From positions 62,001 to 126,000 of the forward strand of contig CAKZZL010000035.1 of NCBI GenBank assembly GCA_937884995.1: a stretch of DNA of 64,000 bases. The letters run 5' to 3'. The notes beneath the pieces are model-generated. The model ran no database searches and was not told where the DNA came from. It saw nothing but the letters and a program-made list of their open reading frames with translations. The translations under genes were made by a program, and so were the position numbers. The DNA is from an uncultured Clostridia bacterium. Its GTDB lineage: Bacteria; Bacillota; Clostridia; Oscillospirales; Acutalibacteraceae. Below are positions 32,447-41,059 of this stretch, in pieces (position 1 is the first letter of the stretch; each line of letters starts with the position of its first letter).

Positions 32447-33859
32447 CTATTTAAGATAAAAGCTGATATTATCATCGTCGCCTGTTCTGTTGTTATATAA
32501 AAATCCTTCTATTACAGAAGCCAGGCTGTATCCGTGTAATAGAGTTTGAAGCTTTTTGATTTTTAACTTATCAATTCGCACAAAGAAACCATGAAAAATC
32601 TTGTATTCCATACTTTCCGGCGTATAGATACCATTGCCTCTGAATACATGTTTTAAGACTTCAAAGACAGCATCTGCAGCTTTCATCTTTTTAGCTTTAT
32701 CTTTTTCTTCATCTGTCAGACTTTTTGCAACTTTTGCGTGTTTTGCCAATGAATACATAGTCATTTTATTAAGCTTCCCGAGAAAAACTTTCAGCGGCAG
32801 TCTGAACTTTGCTAATTTTTCTGCCGGCAATAAGCCTTTTGACTCAGATAAGAATAAATCAAAATCAGTCTCAGCCATGGGAAGCAGTCTCTCATAAGCG
32901 CCGGGGAAGTTTTGTGAATAAAGTTCGTCTCTATCAGGTGTACCATATTTGCATATGTCGGCAAACACATTTTCTACCTTACAAAGGCTGCTTTCACAAT
33001 CAATGCTTACTTTTCTCATAAGGCCATAGGGATTTGCCAGTGAGATAGTGGAAATGTCATAAAGATATTTGCCTTCCGCATTTTCAAGCTTGCGTATGTT
33101 TTGCACATGCGTATGCCCTGTGAAAACTGCTCTCACGTCATATCGGAAGAATAAGTCTTTTAATTTATCACGTCCGCCAAGCATCTCTGCCGGAACAATT
33201 GCCTCATAAAGATCGTGAGGCGGAAGCAGGGGATGGTGTACACAAACTATGACCATGGTATTGTTTTCTTTTGCTTCTTTTAACCTAGCTTCGAGCCATG
33301 AGATTCCTTCATCAAAAAGGCCGCAATAGCTTCTGCCGTTTCCGTTATCTATAAGAGAGATTAAAAGAATATTATCAGAAAGTTTTACGGAATATGAACC
33401 GCTTTCCTTATCCACTGAGACTGCATTCTTTTGAGTATAGTCATAATAAAAGCCGGGGAGATTTGCTCTTCGCATAAACTCAATAGCTTCTGTCCCGTTT
33501 TCAAGATAGCGTTTTGCGGTCTGGAAGTTGCATTCGTCATCCTCAGCACCGATATAGTCATGGGTCGCATAAACCATATATACTTTTTGACCGTTGTCTG
33601 TCAACTTTTTAAGGCGCTCACGAAATTCATAATGTGAATTCATGTCACCGTTGTCAATATTATCACCGAGAAAAATAACCGTATCTATATCTTTATCATT
33701 GATGATTTCATCAATATATGCATCAAGTATTTCCGGAGTATATTTCAGTGCTAAATTATCCGGACGTACACGCAGATTAATCGGCTCGCCCTCGACCCAG
33801 TTTTGTTTTGACATATAATGGGAATCAGTTATTAAATAAAAGGAGAAATTGCTGCTCAT
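32447..33859 (-). CDS. Cytoplasmic metallophosphoesterase heading the mannoside operon
   Basis: A 470-residue calcineurin-like phosphoesterase. Motifs: YLITDSHYMSK, VIFLGDNIDNGDMNSH, VYATHDYIGAED (instead of GNHD), IVCVHHPLLPPHD and AVFTGHTHVQNI. It has no signal peptide or membrane segment, and the C-terminal ~160 residues are helical and of unknown role. It is the first gene after the promoter, so it probably serves the same pathway, perhaps removing phosphate from the sugar product, which is inference. A shift from GNHD to ATHD at the metal site may alter its chemistry. Confidence 0.87.
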   Translation of the reverse strand: MSSNFSFYLITDSHYMSKQNWVEGEPINLRVRPDNLALKYTPEILDAYIDEIINDKDIDTVIFLGDNIDNGDMNSHYEFRERLKKLTDNGQKVYMVYATHDYIGAEDDECNFQTAKRYLENGTEAIEFMRRANLPGFYYDYTQKNAVSVDKESGSYSVKLSDNILLISLIDNGNGRSYCGLFDEGISWLEARLKEAKENNTMVIVCVHHPLLPPHDLYEAIVPAEMLGGRDKLKDLFFRYDVRAVFTGHTHVQNIRKLENAEGKYLYDISTISLANPYGLMRKVSIDCESSLCKVENVFADICKYGTPDRDELYSQNFPGAYERLLPMAETDFDLFLSESKGLLPAEKLAKFRLPLKVFLGKLNKMTMYSLAKHAKVAKSLTDEEKDKAKKMKAADAVFEVLKHVFRGNGIYTPESMEYKIFHGFFVRIDKLKIKKLQTLLHGYSLASVIEGFLYNNRTGDDDNISFYLK

Positions 33860-33894
33860 TTAATCACTCCGGTCAGGAAATAAATCTACATTTT

Positions 33895-33923
33895 ATTATA
33901 CAGGATATTTACATTATAGACAA
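33895..33923 (-). promoter_or_regulatory. SigA promoter of the mannoside operon
   Basis: On the minus strand, TTGTCT (33918-33923) and TATAAT (33895-33900) are 17 bases apart, 36 bases before the start of the phosphoesterase gene. Confidence 0.75.
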
Positions 33924-33924
33924 T

Positions 33925-33953
33925 AGAAAAAGGGCTTCTTTCGAAGCCCTTTT
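33925..33953 (-). terminator. Terminator of the foldase gene
   Basis: AAAGGGCTT and AAGCCCTTT form a stem around CTTTCG. Read leftwards it is followed by a T run (A tract at about 33926-33930). It closely abuts the next operon's -35 box. Confidence 0.85.
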
Positions 33954-33965
33954 AAACTTTTTTTA

Positions 33966-35714
33966 TCATGAACTTGTGTTTCTGTTTGTGATTATGTTGT
34001 TTATTTGTTTGCTTTCTGATTTGAATGCCCATTTAAGGAAAATATTATTGAAGTCAAATGTGTCAACATAATCAGTATCAATCTTATCTGTGATAGCCTG
34101 AACCGCCTCGCTTATTATCTCATCTTTTATTGTATTGTACCAGCTTTCACCACTGGAACCTACATAATACATGATATGATAGCCATAATCCGATTCAACT
34201 ATACCTACATCACCCGGCTTACGGGATTCATCACATGCCCAGTTTTTGAATGAGTCAACGTACTGACTGCTACTGGTTACATCTTCATAGAGACCGTCAT
34301 TGTTGGGATTGCCTTCATCATCAACATCGCCGGTATATTCTTTTGTAAGATTGATGAAGTTTTCTTCTGTAGGATTCTTCTCATATTCTGCAAGAACTTC
34401 TTCAGCCTTAGCCTTTGTTTCTTCTTTCTGAGCATCTGAAACAACAGCATTGCCGTCTTCGTCTGTATCTTCGCCTTCAGGGAATGATATGAGTATATGT
34501 CTTACATTATTGCCTGCTGAAGATGTATCTTTATGAGGAAGTACAATCATCATAACAACATCATAGCTTCCGTCACCTATGTCAAATACACTGATATCTC
34601 CTACAGCTCTGTCAGCACTGTATACCCAATTTGCCATATCTTCGCTCTGTGCTTCGAAATCAGCCTTTGTGTAGTCTTCGCACAATGTTGCGCTCTCTGC
34701 ATCGGTATCCTCATCAGCATCAGCAATTTCTTTTGCTGCAAGTGATACGAATGATGCTTCATCTGTAACTGATTTTGCAAAAGACTCTGCATCTGCTTTG
34801 GTCGCCGCATATGCCTTCTCGGTTGCTTCGTCATCTACGCTTTCATCAAGCGTTGTTGAGAATGTATACAACCTGACAGTTACAATATTGTAATCATCAG
34901 CATTCTCTTTATATCTGCTTTCAACATCTTCTTTTGTGATTGAGTTTTCAGTATCTTCTTTTACTTTTGCAAAATATGAAGTGGCAAGATCCCCTTGCTC
35001 TATGATATTTCTCAAAAGTTTTTCTGTAATACCATTACCGAATTGAGCACGGAGATATCTGTTAAGAGAATAATCATTTTCTGTAGCTGATTCACGGACA
35101 CTTTCAATATTGTCATCCAGTGATGTCTGTTCTTCTTCGGTAAGTTCAATACCTGCTTCTCTGGCCTTAATAGCGCCGTATTTGGATTCGATAATCTGGG
35201 AAACTGCAGCATACTTGAATACATCAGCCCAGGTAGCTACTTGGTTATCCTTAAGATTCAAAGAGTCTATTGTAACTCCTGTCATACTCTCATAATCGGA
35301 CTTATATTCCTGGGATTCAGGTGATTTTGTGTAGTCATAACCGGTAAAGGTGACACCCGCGCCCTCGCCGTAATATGAAGCGTAGTTTTGTTCATAATAC
35401 ATTGCCTGATACGAGTATGAATACCAAACCTGATAATAGTAGTAATTAAACTCTGCCATGGAGAAACTGAGATCTTTATCGGCAACTGAAATCTTGATTA
35501 ACTTTTGAGGTGTTCCGAAGAAGTTGAGGATTCCGCCTACGGCACCCAAACAAAGAGCAATTACAAGAATAATGGCTATAACTTTGCCTATTTTTCTCTT
35601 TGCTCTTGAGAACTTGGGATTCTTCTTAGCTTTCTTTTCAGCTACCTTTGCAAGTCTCTCTTTACGTTCTTCACGATAAAGCTCGGCTTGAGTCTTTTTG
35701 TTTTCGTTATCCAT
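33966..35714 (-). CDS. PrsA/SurA-like membrane-bound peptidyl-prolyl isomerase
   Basis: A 582-residue protein. The first ~40 residues are highly charged and cytoplasmic, followed by one membrane helix (IAIILVIALCLGAVGGIL) and a large extracellular part, so it is anchored by the helix and not by a lipid. The extracellular part starts with a tyrosine-rich stretch (FNYYYYQVWYSYSYQ), continues with SurA-N-like helices and includes a parvulin domain (NVRHILISFPEG to SDYGYHIMYYVG, roughly residues 400-550). It is likely a chaperone for exported proteins, such as the two surface proteins in this window. It is monocistronic. Confidence 0.85.
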   Translation of the reverse strand: MDNENKKTQAELYREERKERLAKVAEKKAKKNPKFSRAKRKIGKVIAIILVIALCLGAVGGILNFFGTPQKLIKISVADKDLSFSMAEFNYYYYQVWYSYSYQAMYYEQNYASYYGEGAGVTFTGYDYTKSPESQEYKSDYESMTGVTIDSLNLKDNQVATWADVFKYAAVSQIIESKYGAIKAREAGIELTEEEQTSLDDNIESVRESATENDYSLNRYLRAQFGNGITEKLLRNIIEQGDLATSYFAKVKEDTENSITKEDVESRYKENADDYNIVTVRLYTFSTTLDESVDDEATEKAYAATKADAESFAKSVTDEASFVSLAAKEIADADEDTDAESATLCEDYTKADFEAQSEDMANWVYSADRAVGDISVFDIGDGSYDVVMMIVLPHKDTSSAGNNVRHILISFPEGEDTDEDGNAVVSDAQKEETKAKAEEVLAEYEKNPTEENFINLTKEYTGDVDDEGNPNNDGLYEDVTSSSQYVDSFKNWACDESRKPGDVGIVESDYGYHIMYYVGSSGESWYNTIKDEIISEAVQAITDKIDTDYVDTFDFNNIFLKWAFKSESKQINNIITNRNTSS

Positions 35715-35836
35715 TATAGAATCATCCTTTACGAATAAATTACAACATGCATGTAAGATTTTACACTATTTGGAACAATTATACAAGTGAATTAAGGATA
35801 AATTTTGATAAAAAAACTAAAGTTTTTGATTTTTTA

Positions 35837-35865
35837 TTGATATGATTTAAAAAATATAGTATAAT
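35837..35865 (+). promoter_or_regulatory. SigA promoter of the ROK kinase gene
   Basis: TTGATA (35837-35842), 17-base spacer, TATAAT (35860-35865). The start at about 35872 excludes the longer frame from 35883 for practical purposes. Confidence 0.85.
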
Positions 35866-35930
35866 TTCCGGGATATGAATATTTGTCGGCTGAAGACCGG
35901 CACAGGTTCATGAAAAAGGAGAAAAGGAAA

Positions 35931-36872
35931 ATGACAATTTTATCTTTTGATATAGGCGGAACCGCAATTAAATACGGCCTCATAGATGATGACTTTTTGA
36001 TTGTTGAAAATGGTGAGATACCGTCACTTGATTCCGAATACACTGAAGTGTGTGCTGCAGGAGTTATGAAGGCCCTGAAGAAGATAATGACAGAATACAA
36101 AGGTAAATATGATGCAATTGGTATAAGCACAGCAGGCCAGGTTGACTTTAAGCGCGGATATATAGTAACCGGCAGTGATAATATACCGGGCTTCACTGAC
36201 ACTGACATGAAGGGCATCTTCGAAAGAGAATACGGTGTACCAGTTGCCGTTGACAATGATGTAAATTGCGCAGGCGTAGGCGAAGCTCATTTCGGCGCAG
36301 GCAGAGGCTTTGACAACTTCATTTGTCTCACATACGGAACCGGTGTAGGCGGTGCAATCTATTTAGATGGTCAGCTTTACAGAGGATATAAATCTGCAGC
36401 CGGCGAATTCGGACATATGTTTACACATGTCGGAGGCAATCGCTGCACATGCGGAAGAGAAGGCTGTTATGAGGCTTATGCATCATGCAGGGCACTGTCG
36501 GATGTTGTGTCCGAAAAATACGGAAGATATATGTCAGGCAGAGAAATTTTCAAGCCTGAGAATCTGGCTGACCCCTTTATTCAGGAAGCACTGGATAATT
36601 GGGAAAATGAAATTGTAAACGGCCTTATATCTCTTTCATATATATTCAACCCACCACTGATAATCCTCGGCGGAGGAATTATGAATGAAGAGATTCTTGT
36701 GGAGCATATCCGTGAAAAATTGATAAAATCAGTAGGTGTTAATTATCAAAAGGTAAGAATAGAAAAAGCTCAGCTCGGCAATAAAGCGGGAATGCTTGGT
36801 GCTTCTTATCTTGCTAAGCAAAGACTTGATACTCTCGATAACAGTGATTTGTTGAGACTTCTTAATAAATAA
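35931..36872 (+). CDS. ROK-family sugar kinase (glucokinase-like)
   Basis: A 313-residue ROK kinase. Motifs: LSFDIGGTAIKYGLID (ATP loop), AVDNDVNCAGVGEAHFGAGRG, CLTYGTGVGGAIY, GEFGHMFT and the zinc motif CTCGREGCYEAYAS. The Glu of EFGH and the Asp of DNDVN fit sugar kinases of this family. The substrate may be glucose, mannose or N-acetylmannosamine; mannose would fit the two GH38 loci, but that is inference. The start is ATG 35931, which follows AAGGAGAAAAGG. It has its own promoter and terminator. Confidence 0.9.
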   Translation: MTILSFDIGGTAIKYGLIDDDFLIVENGEIPSLDSEYTEVCAAGVMKALKKIMTEYKGKYDAIGISTAGQVDFKRGYIVTGSDNIPGFTDTDMKGIFEREYGVPVAVDNDVNCAGVGEAHFGAGRGFDNFICLTYGTGVGGAIYLDGQLYRGYKSAAGEFGHMFTHVGGNRCTCGREGCYEAYASCRALSDVVSEKYGRYMSGREIFKPENLADPFIQEALDNWENEIVNGLISLSYIFNPPLIILGGGIMNEEILVEHIREKLIKSVGVNYQKVRIEKAQLGNKAGMLGASYLAKQRLDTLDNSDLLRLLNK

Positions 36873-36883
36873 CAAAGGAAAAA

Positions 36884-36926
36884 TTAAGGGACTATTGATG
36901 CTGCATGCGATAGTCCCTTTTAATTT
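36884..36926 (+). terminator. Terminator of the ROK gene
   Basis: AAGGGACTA (36886-36894) pairs with TAGTCCCTT (36911-36919), followed by TTAATTT. It may also stop the convergent minus-strand gene. Confidence 0.8.
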
Positions 36927-36933
36927 ATGTCTT

Positions 36934-39186
36934 TTAATCCTTATGTCTATTATTTTTGAAAAGCTTTTTCAGGTCTTCATATGGCAAGGGTTTGCTGAAG
37001 AGGAAACCTTGTACCATGTCAACCTCAAATCTTTTCAGGTATTCATATTGTTCTTCTTTTTCAACACCTTCTGCAATTAAGGTTATGTTCAGCTTCTTTG
37101 CAATGTCAATAACACATTCAAATATTATTCTGCCGCGTGAAGTATCATATTCATCGATGAAAGTCTTATCCAGCTTTAAGAAGTCGATAGGCATGTCTTT
37201 CAGTGACATAAGCGATGAATAACCTGTACCAAAGTCATCCATCAGGATTTTGAAACCGTAATATCTCAGGTTTTCCAAAACATCTGCGATAGATTCTCTC
37301 CCTTTGAAAAGGGCGGTCTCAGTAACTTCAATCTGAAGGTGGTCTATGTTTGCATTCTTTGATATAGCCCAGTTCTTGCACTGGCTTGCGAAATCTACAT
37401 CGGAAATGGAGTTTTGAGAGAAGTTTACTGAAAAGTCAATAGGCTCAAGCCCGGATTTCTCCCAGTCTACCTGATATTCACAGACGTGTCTGTATACGTA
37501 TTTATCAAGTTCCCTGATGATTCCTCTTTCTTCCGCAAGGGAGATGAATTCATTAGGTGATGCATATGAGCCATCTGCTCTTATCCAGCGTACAAGTGCC
37601 TCCGCACCACGGATTTCTTTTGTAAATGTGTCAAACTGAGGTTGGAAATAGACTCTGAGCCTTCCGTTTTCAAGCGCACGTTCAAGTTCATCTTCAAGGG
37701 ATTTCTTTTCACTTTGTTCTTTTTGAATCTTTTCATTATATACAGCAACATGTTCTGAATAACTGCCCTTTATGGTAGCACGAGCCATGGCAGCTCTTGT
37801 CTGCATATTTTGAATATTCTTTTCACCTTTCGGGATGAAGTATACGCCAAGACTCGGAGTCAGCATATAGTCTGACATATTGTTATCATAAAACTTTGTG
37901 CATCTTTGTGCAAAAGCTTCAAGACGTGCAATGAGGGCATCTTTGTCATCATACTTCAGAAGAACAACATATTTTTCAGCCGAATTACGCGCAACATATT
38001 CTCCTTCTTCCAGCATATCGAGCCACAAGGTGTGAAGATAACGTATAGTCTTATTTCCAAACTCATATCCGTAAACGTTATTTATATGCTTGAAGTTGTC
38101 TATATCCATAACAATGAAGGCATAATGTGCTCTACGCCTAAAAAGATCGTTCTTGACTTCAACACAGAATTTAGCATACGAGAGCCCGCCTGTAAGCGAA
38201 TCTTTGTGCAATATTTTGTTGAATTGTCTGCGCTTTTCTCTTTCTGCCAGCATGACATAAAGAGCAAACATAAAAAAGGCAATGACAATAAAAACACATG
38301 CAAGTGTAACATATGCGATGATTGTATTCCTCGTAGATGTAACAGCATCCTTGGGAATACAGCTGAAAAGATACCAGTTGTTGAAATTGAGAGGAGAATA
38401 ATAGATATAGTATCCTTCTTCGTTATATGTGATATCCAATATACCGCTGTTTCCTAAGGCTATGTCGGATTTAATATTTTCTTTGGCCTTCTCACCATCT
38501 TCCAGGTTTTGAGCAATCTCATCAATATAGTTGTCGGCATTTATGCTTGTCTCAGAAAACATATTGTTTTTACCATAAAGCATAGTCTCTCCTTCATGAT
38601 CTACAATTGCCATGAATTCCTGTCCACTGAATGAACTTGAGGACAAATGCTCTTTCAAAGCTTCCGAATTTACGGAGAGAAAGAAAACAGCAACTACTTC
38701 ATCATCTTTTATTATCGGATAATGAATTGCAAACATTTCTGCCCCGTCTATGGATTCATCTGCACTGACTTTACATATGTTATGTGTTTTGCTTTCAAAT
38801 GTCATATCCACATATTTTGAATAAGGAAGATCAATATATCCCTTATCTGATGTGTATGTTGTACCGTCAGGAAGGGAAAGCCCATATCTTGTATACGTTC
38901 CGGTTGAGCCGTCATGATAAATGCTTTTCATAGTCGCCTCAAGATCCGGAAGCTCATCGACATCCGCACTTTCAACCATTTTTTCGATAAGAGTCATTTG
39001 CGAGCTTATTTCATGACCTATAAGGTTTGCATTCTTTTCGGATATTTCTGATAAGTATGAGTGAGTTTCATTATCAATTGTTTTAGTAAGGAAAAACGGG
39101 AAAAAGCCGACAATTCCGGCAGCTAAAACACAAATAAATATAAAAACAACAATTCTCGCTGCGGGAATATCTCCTTTGCGCCTCAT
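36934..39186 (-). CDS. Membrane Cache-GGDEF(degenerate)-EAL cyclic-di-GMP phosphodiesterase
   Basis: A 750-residue signalling protein. Two membrane helices (about residues 15-35 and 290-315) enclose an extracellular Cache-like sensor domain. A GGDEF-like domain follows, but its signature reads RNSAEKYVVLL in place of GGDEF, so it cannot make c-di-GMP. The C-terminal EAL domain is intact in its motifs: GAEALVRW, ISLAEERG, DDFGTGYSSL, LKLDKTF and LIAEGVEKEEQ. It should hydrolyse c-di-GMP in response to an outside ligand. The third codon (ATG 39186) is chosen because AAGGAAGG lies six bases upstream of it and abuts the first ATG at 39192. Confidence 0.9.
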   Translation of the reverse strand: MRRKGDIPAARIVVFIFICVLAAGIVGFFPFFLTKTIDNETHSYLSEISEKNANLIGHEISSQMTLIEKMVESADVDELPDLEATMKSIYHDGSTGTYTRYGLSLPDGTTYTSDKGYIDLPYSKYVDMTFESKTHNICKVSADESIDGAEMFAIHYPIIKDDEVVAVFFLSVNSEALKEHLSSSSFSGQEFMAIVDHEGETMLYGKNNMFSETSINADNYIDEIAQNLEDGEKAKENIKSDIALGNSGILDITYNEEGYYIYYSPLNFNNWYLFSCIPKDAVTSTRNTIIAYVTLACVFIVIAFFMFALYVMLAEREKRRQFNKILHKDSLTGGLSYAKFCVEVKNDLFRRRAHYAFIVMDIDNFKHINNVYGYEFGNKTIRYLHTLWLDMLEEGEYVARNSAEKYVVLLKYDDKDALIARLEAFAQRCTKFYDNNMSDYMLTPSLGVYFIPKGEKNIQNMQTRAAMARATIKGSYSEHVAVYNEKIQKEQSEKKSLEDELERALENGRLRVYFQPQFDTFTKEIRGAEALVRWIRADGSYASPNEFISLAEERGIIRELDKYVYRHVCEYQVDWEKSGLEPIDFSVNFSQNSISDVDFASQCKNWAISKNANIDHLQIEVTETALFKGRESIADVLENLRYYGFKILMDDFGTGYSSLMSLKDMPIDFLKLDKTFIDEYDTSRGRIIFECVIDIAKKLNITLIAEGVEKEEQYEYLKRFEVDMVQGFLFSKPLPYEDLKKLFKNNRHKD

Positions 39187-39221
39187 TTCCATCCTTCCTT
39201 TCTCAGTAAAATGTCAGCCTT

Positions 39222-40862
39222 TTAAACTAACTTTCCGTTGAGCATATCAATACACATGGTTTGCTTTGAACCATCTTCGCAATATTCAATCCGGAGTATG
39301 TTCTCTTCGGAAAATTCTGCAGAGACTATCTCAGGTCTTGGGTCGTTGAATATATGCAAGAGCAGATCTTTCTTTTCTTGTGTATAATCACCGACATTAT
39401 CCGATGTAAAGAGAAGTGATCCGAAGATATGGTTTACAGAAGCAAGAATCTTTCTCTGCTCAAGAGTCATATCCATATTGTCATCACGAAGAAGGAAAAC
39501 ATCGGGGTCATTTAAGAAGGCTCTCTTGTCAAGACCTCTGCGGAATACTGAATTGCATATGGTATTTTTTGTGGATACGCCTTCTCTTTGAATTTCATGC
39601 TTTGGTTTCCATTGCAGTCCCATATCGGAACCTATTCGGCAATAATCGACTTTGCCGAATGCCGGAGCCAGTGGAACTCCGCATCCGAGTATGATTTTGT
39701 CACCAACACATTCACGTATAAAGTCCATGGCTTCACACATAAGTTGACCGCGGGATTTATTGTATTGAGGAACTACAGCTGCCGCATAGAGAAAGTCAAG
39801 CTTAACCATGTCATAACCCCATTCGTTGAGTATGACATCAAAGAAGTTGTGAATATATTCCCTTACTTCCGGCTTTGATATGTCAAGAGCATAAAAGCCA
39901 TTCCAGTTGAAACCGCAATTTACTTTCCTGCCCTTGTTGTTTCTTATTAGCCAGTCGTGGTGTTCTTTTGCAAGTTTTGAATTGAGCTGTGCAGCCAGAG
40001 GAGCAAGCCAAATACCTGCTTTCATGCCTTTTTCGTGTATCTTATCTGCAATGAATTTCATGCCGTTCGGGAATTTGACAGGATCAATTGAGAGCCAGTC
40101 TCCAACAGCAGTCTGAAAGCCGTCATCTATCTGGAATACATCAATTTTGGCATCAATCTTTGATAATGACTCAAGGTCTGTAAGAACAATTTTTTCATTG
40201 ATTTGTGAATAATAGTTATACCATGTGGTATATCCGTTTGCCTTGCTTACTCTCGGAGTAGCTATCTTCATGGCAGCGAAATATTTATCAAAGACCTCAT
40301 CCATACTGCCCTTAAAGTTTATAAGGTCAAGAAGTGTATATTTGTTGTTTACGGATACTCCTTCGAGATCTCTTGTGAATTCAATTCTCTTTTCAGGACA
40401 ATATGTACGGATAATCGTATATCCGTCTCGTTCGCTCAGTGATGCAAAGAGATCAACGACATCTTCGTTCCTGATATATCCATATGAAAAACCATGAAAA
40501 TGACCGTTCTCATTATCATATTTTATGAAATTTACATCCCCGGACTTGCCGAGAGGTGAAATCAAAAGCGGGAAAAGTCTTGCTTTTGTCATCTGAGGTG
40601 GCGCCTCATTTATGAAATACTCACGGCAATCTGTCCATGACTGATAACCATTAAGGAATACTCTGTCCTTATCCCTAAAGTCATAAGGACATGAAACCTT
40701 GAAATCAATTTCGCTTATCGGACCTGCCTTTGTATTCAGTGTCAGTTTAATATGGTCCGTAAATGACTCGGTATCAATAGAATAATGTTCATTTTCGAAG
40801 TCTTTGCTGCTGTAGCGCCGACCGTCAATGCTGTAGTTGATTGTAAAATTGAATTTTTCCAT
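39222..40862 (-). CDS. Alpha-galactosidase-like GH36 family glycosidase
   Basis: A 546-residue GH36-type enzyme. The barrel motifs are DVFQIDDGFQTAVGDWL, GMKAGIWLAPLAAQ, YDMVKLDFLYAA (nucleophile Asp) and YCRIGSDMGLQWKP (acid/base Asp). The N-terminal beta domain starts directly, without a signal peptide, so it acts inside the cell. It is shorter than the common ~730-residue alpha-galactosidases, near the length of the compact GH36 subgroup. No transporter gene is adjacent. The upstream region to 41059 holds divergent A/T-rich promoters that I cannot resolve. Confidence 0.83.
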   Translation of the reverse strand: MEKFNFTINYSIDGRRYSSKDFENEHYSIDTESFTDHIKLTLNTKAGPISEIDFKVSCPYDFRDKDRVFLNGYQSWTDCREYFINEAPPQMTKARLFPLLISPLGKSGDVNFIKYDNENGHFHGFSYGYIRNEDVVDLFASLSERDGYTIIRTYCPEKRIEFTRDLEGVSVNNKYTLLDLINFKGSMDEVFDKYFAAMKIATPRVSKANGYTTWYNYYSQINEKIVLTDLESLSKIDAKIDVFQIDDGFQTAVGDWLSIDPVKFPNGMKFIADKIHEKGMKAGIWLAPLAAQLNSKLAKEHHDWLIRNNKGRKVNCGFNWNGFYALDISKPEVREYIHNFFDVILNEWGYDMVKLDFLYAAAVVPQYNKSRGQLMCEAMDFIRECVGDKIILGCGVPLAPAFGKVDYCRIGSDMGLQWKPKHEIQREGVSTKNTICNSVFRRGLDKRAFLNDPDVFLLRDDNMDMTLEQRKILASVNHIFGSLLFTSDNVGDYTQEKKDLLLHIFNDPRPEIVSAEFSEENILRIEYCEDGSKQTMCIDMLNGKLV

Positions 40863-41059
40863 TTTTGCACACCTGTCCCAAATTAATTATAATCACTTTA
40901 TTATATCAAATATACGCCTATACTTATATAGGAATATCGACCAATTATGACAAGCCCTATTTATTTAATTTGACAAAAGGCCATATTTTATTTTGCTAAA
41001 ATATTGCATTAAGTTTTTAATTATACTAAAATAAAATATATTATTGGGAGGTTCTAAGA

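Noticed and set aside
39588..39878. Plus-strand frames opposite the GH36 gene
   Set aside because: They are antisense shadows of a conserved glycosidase with no start signals.
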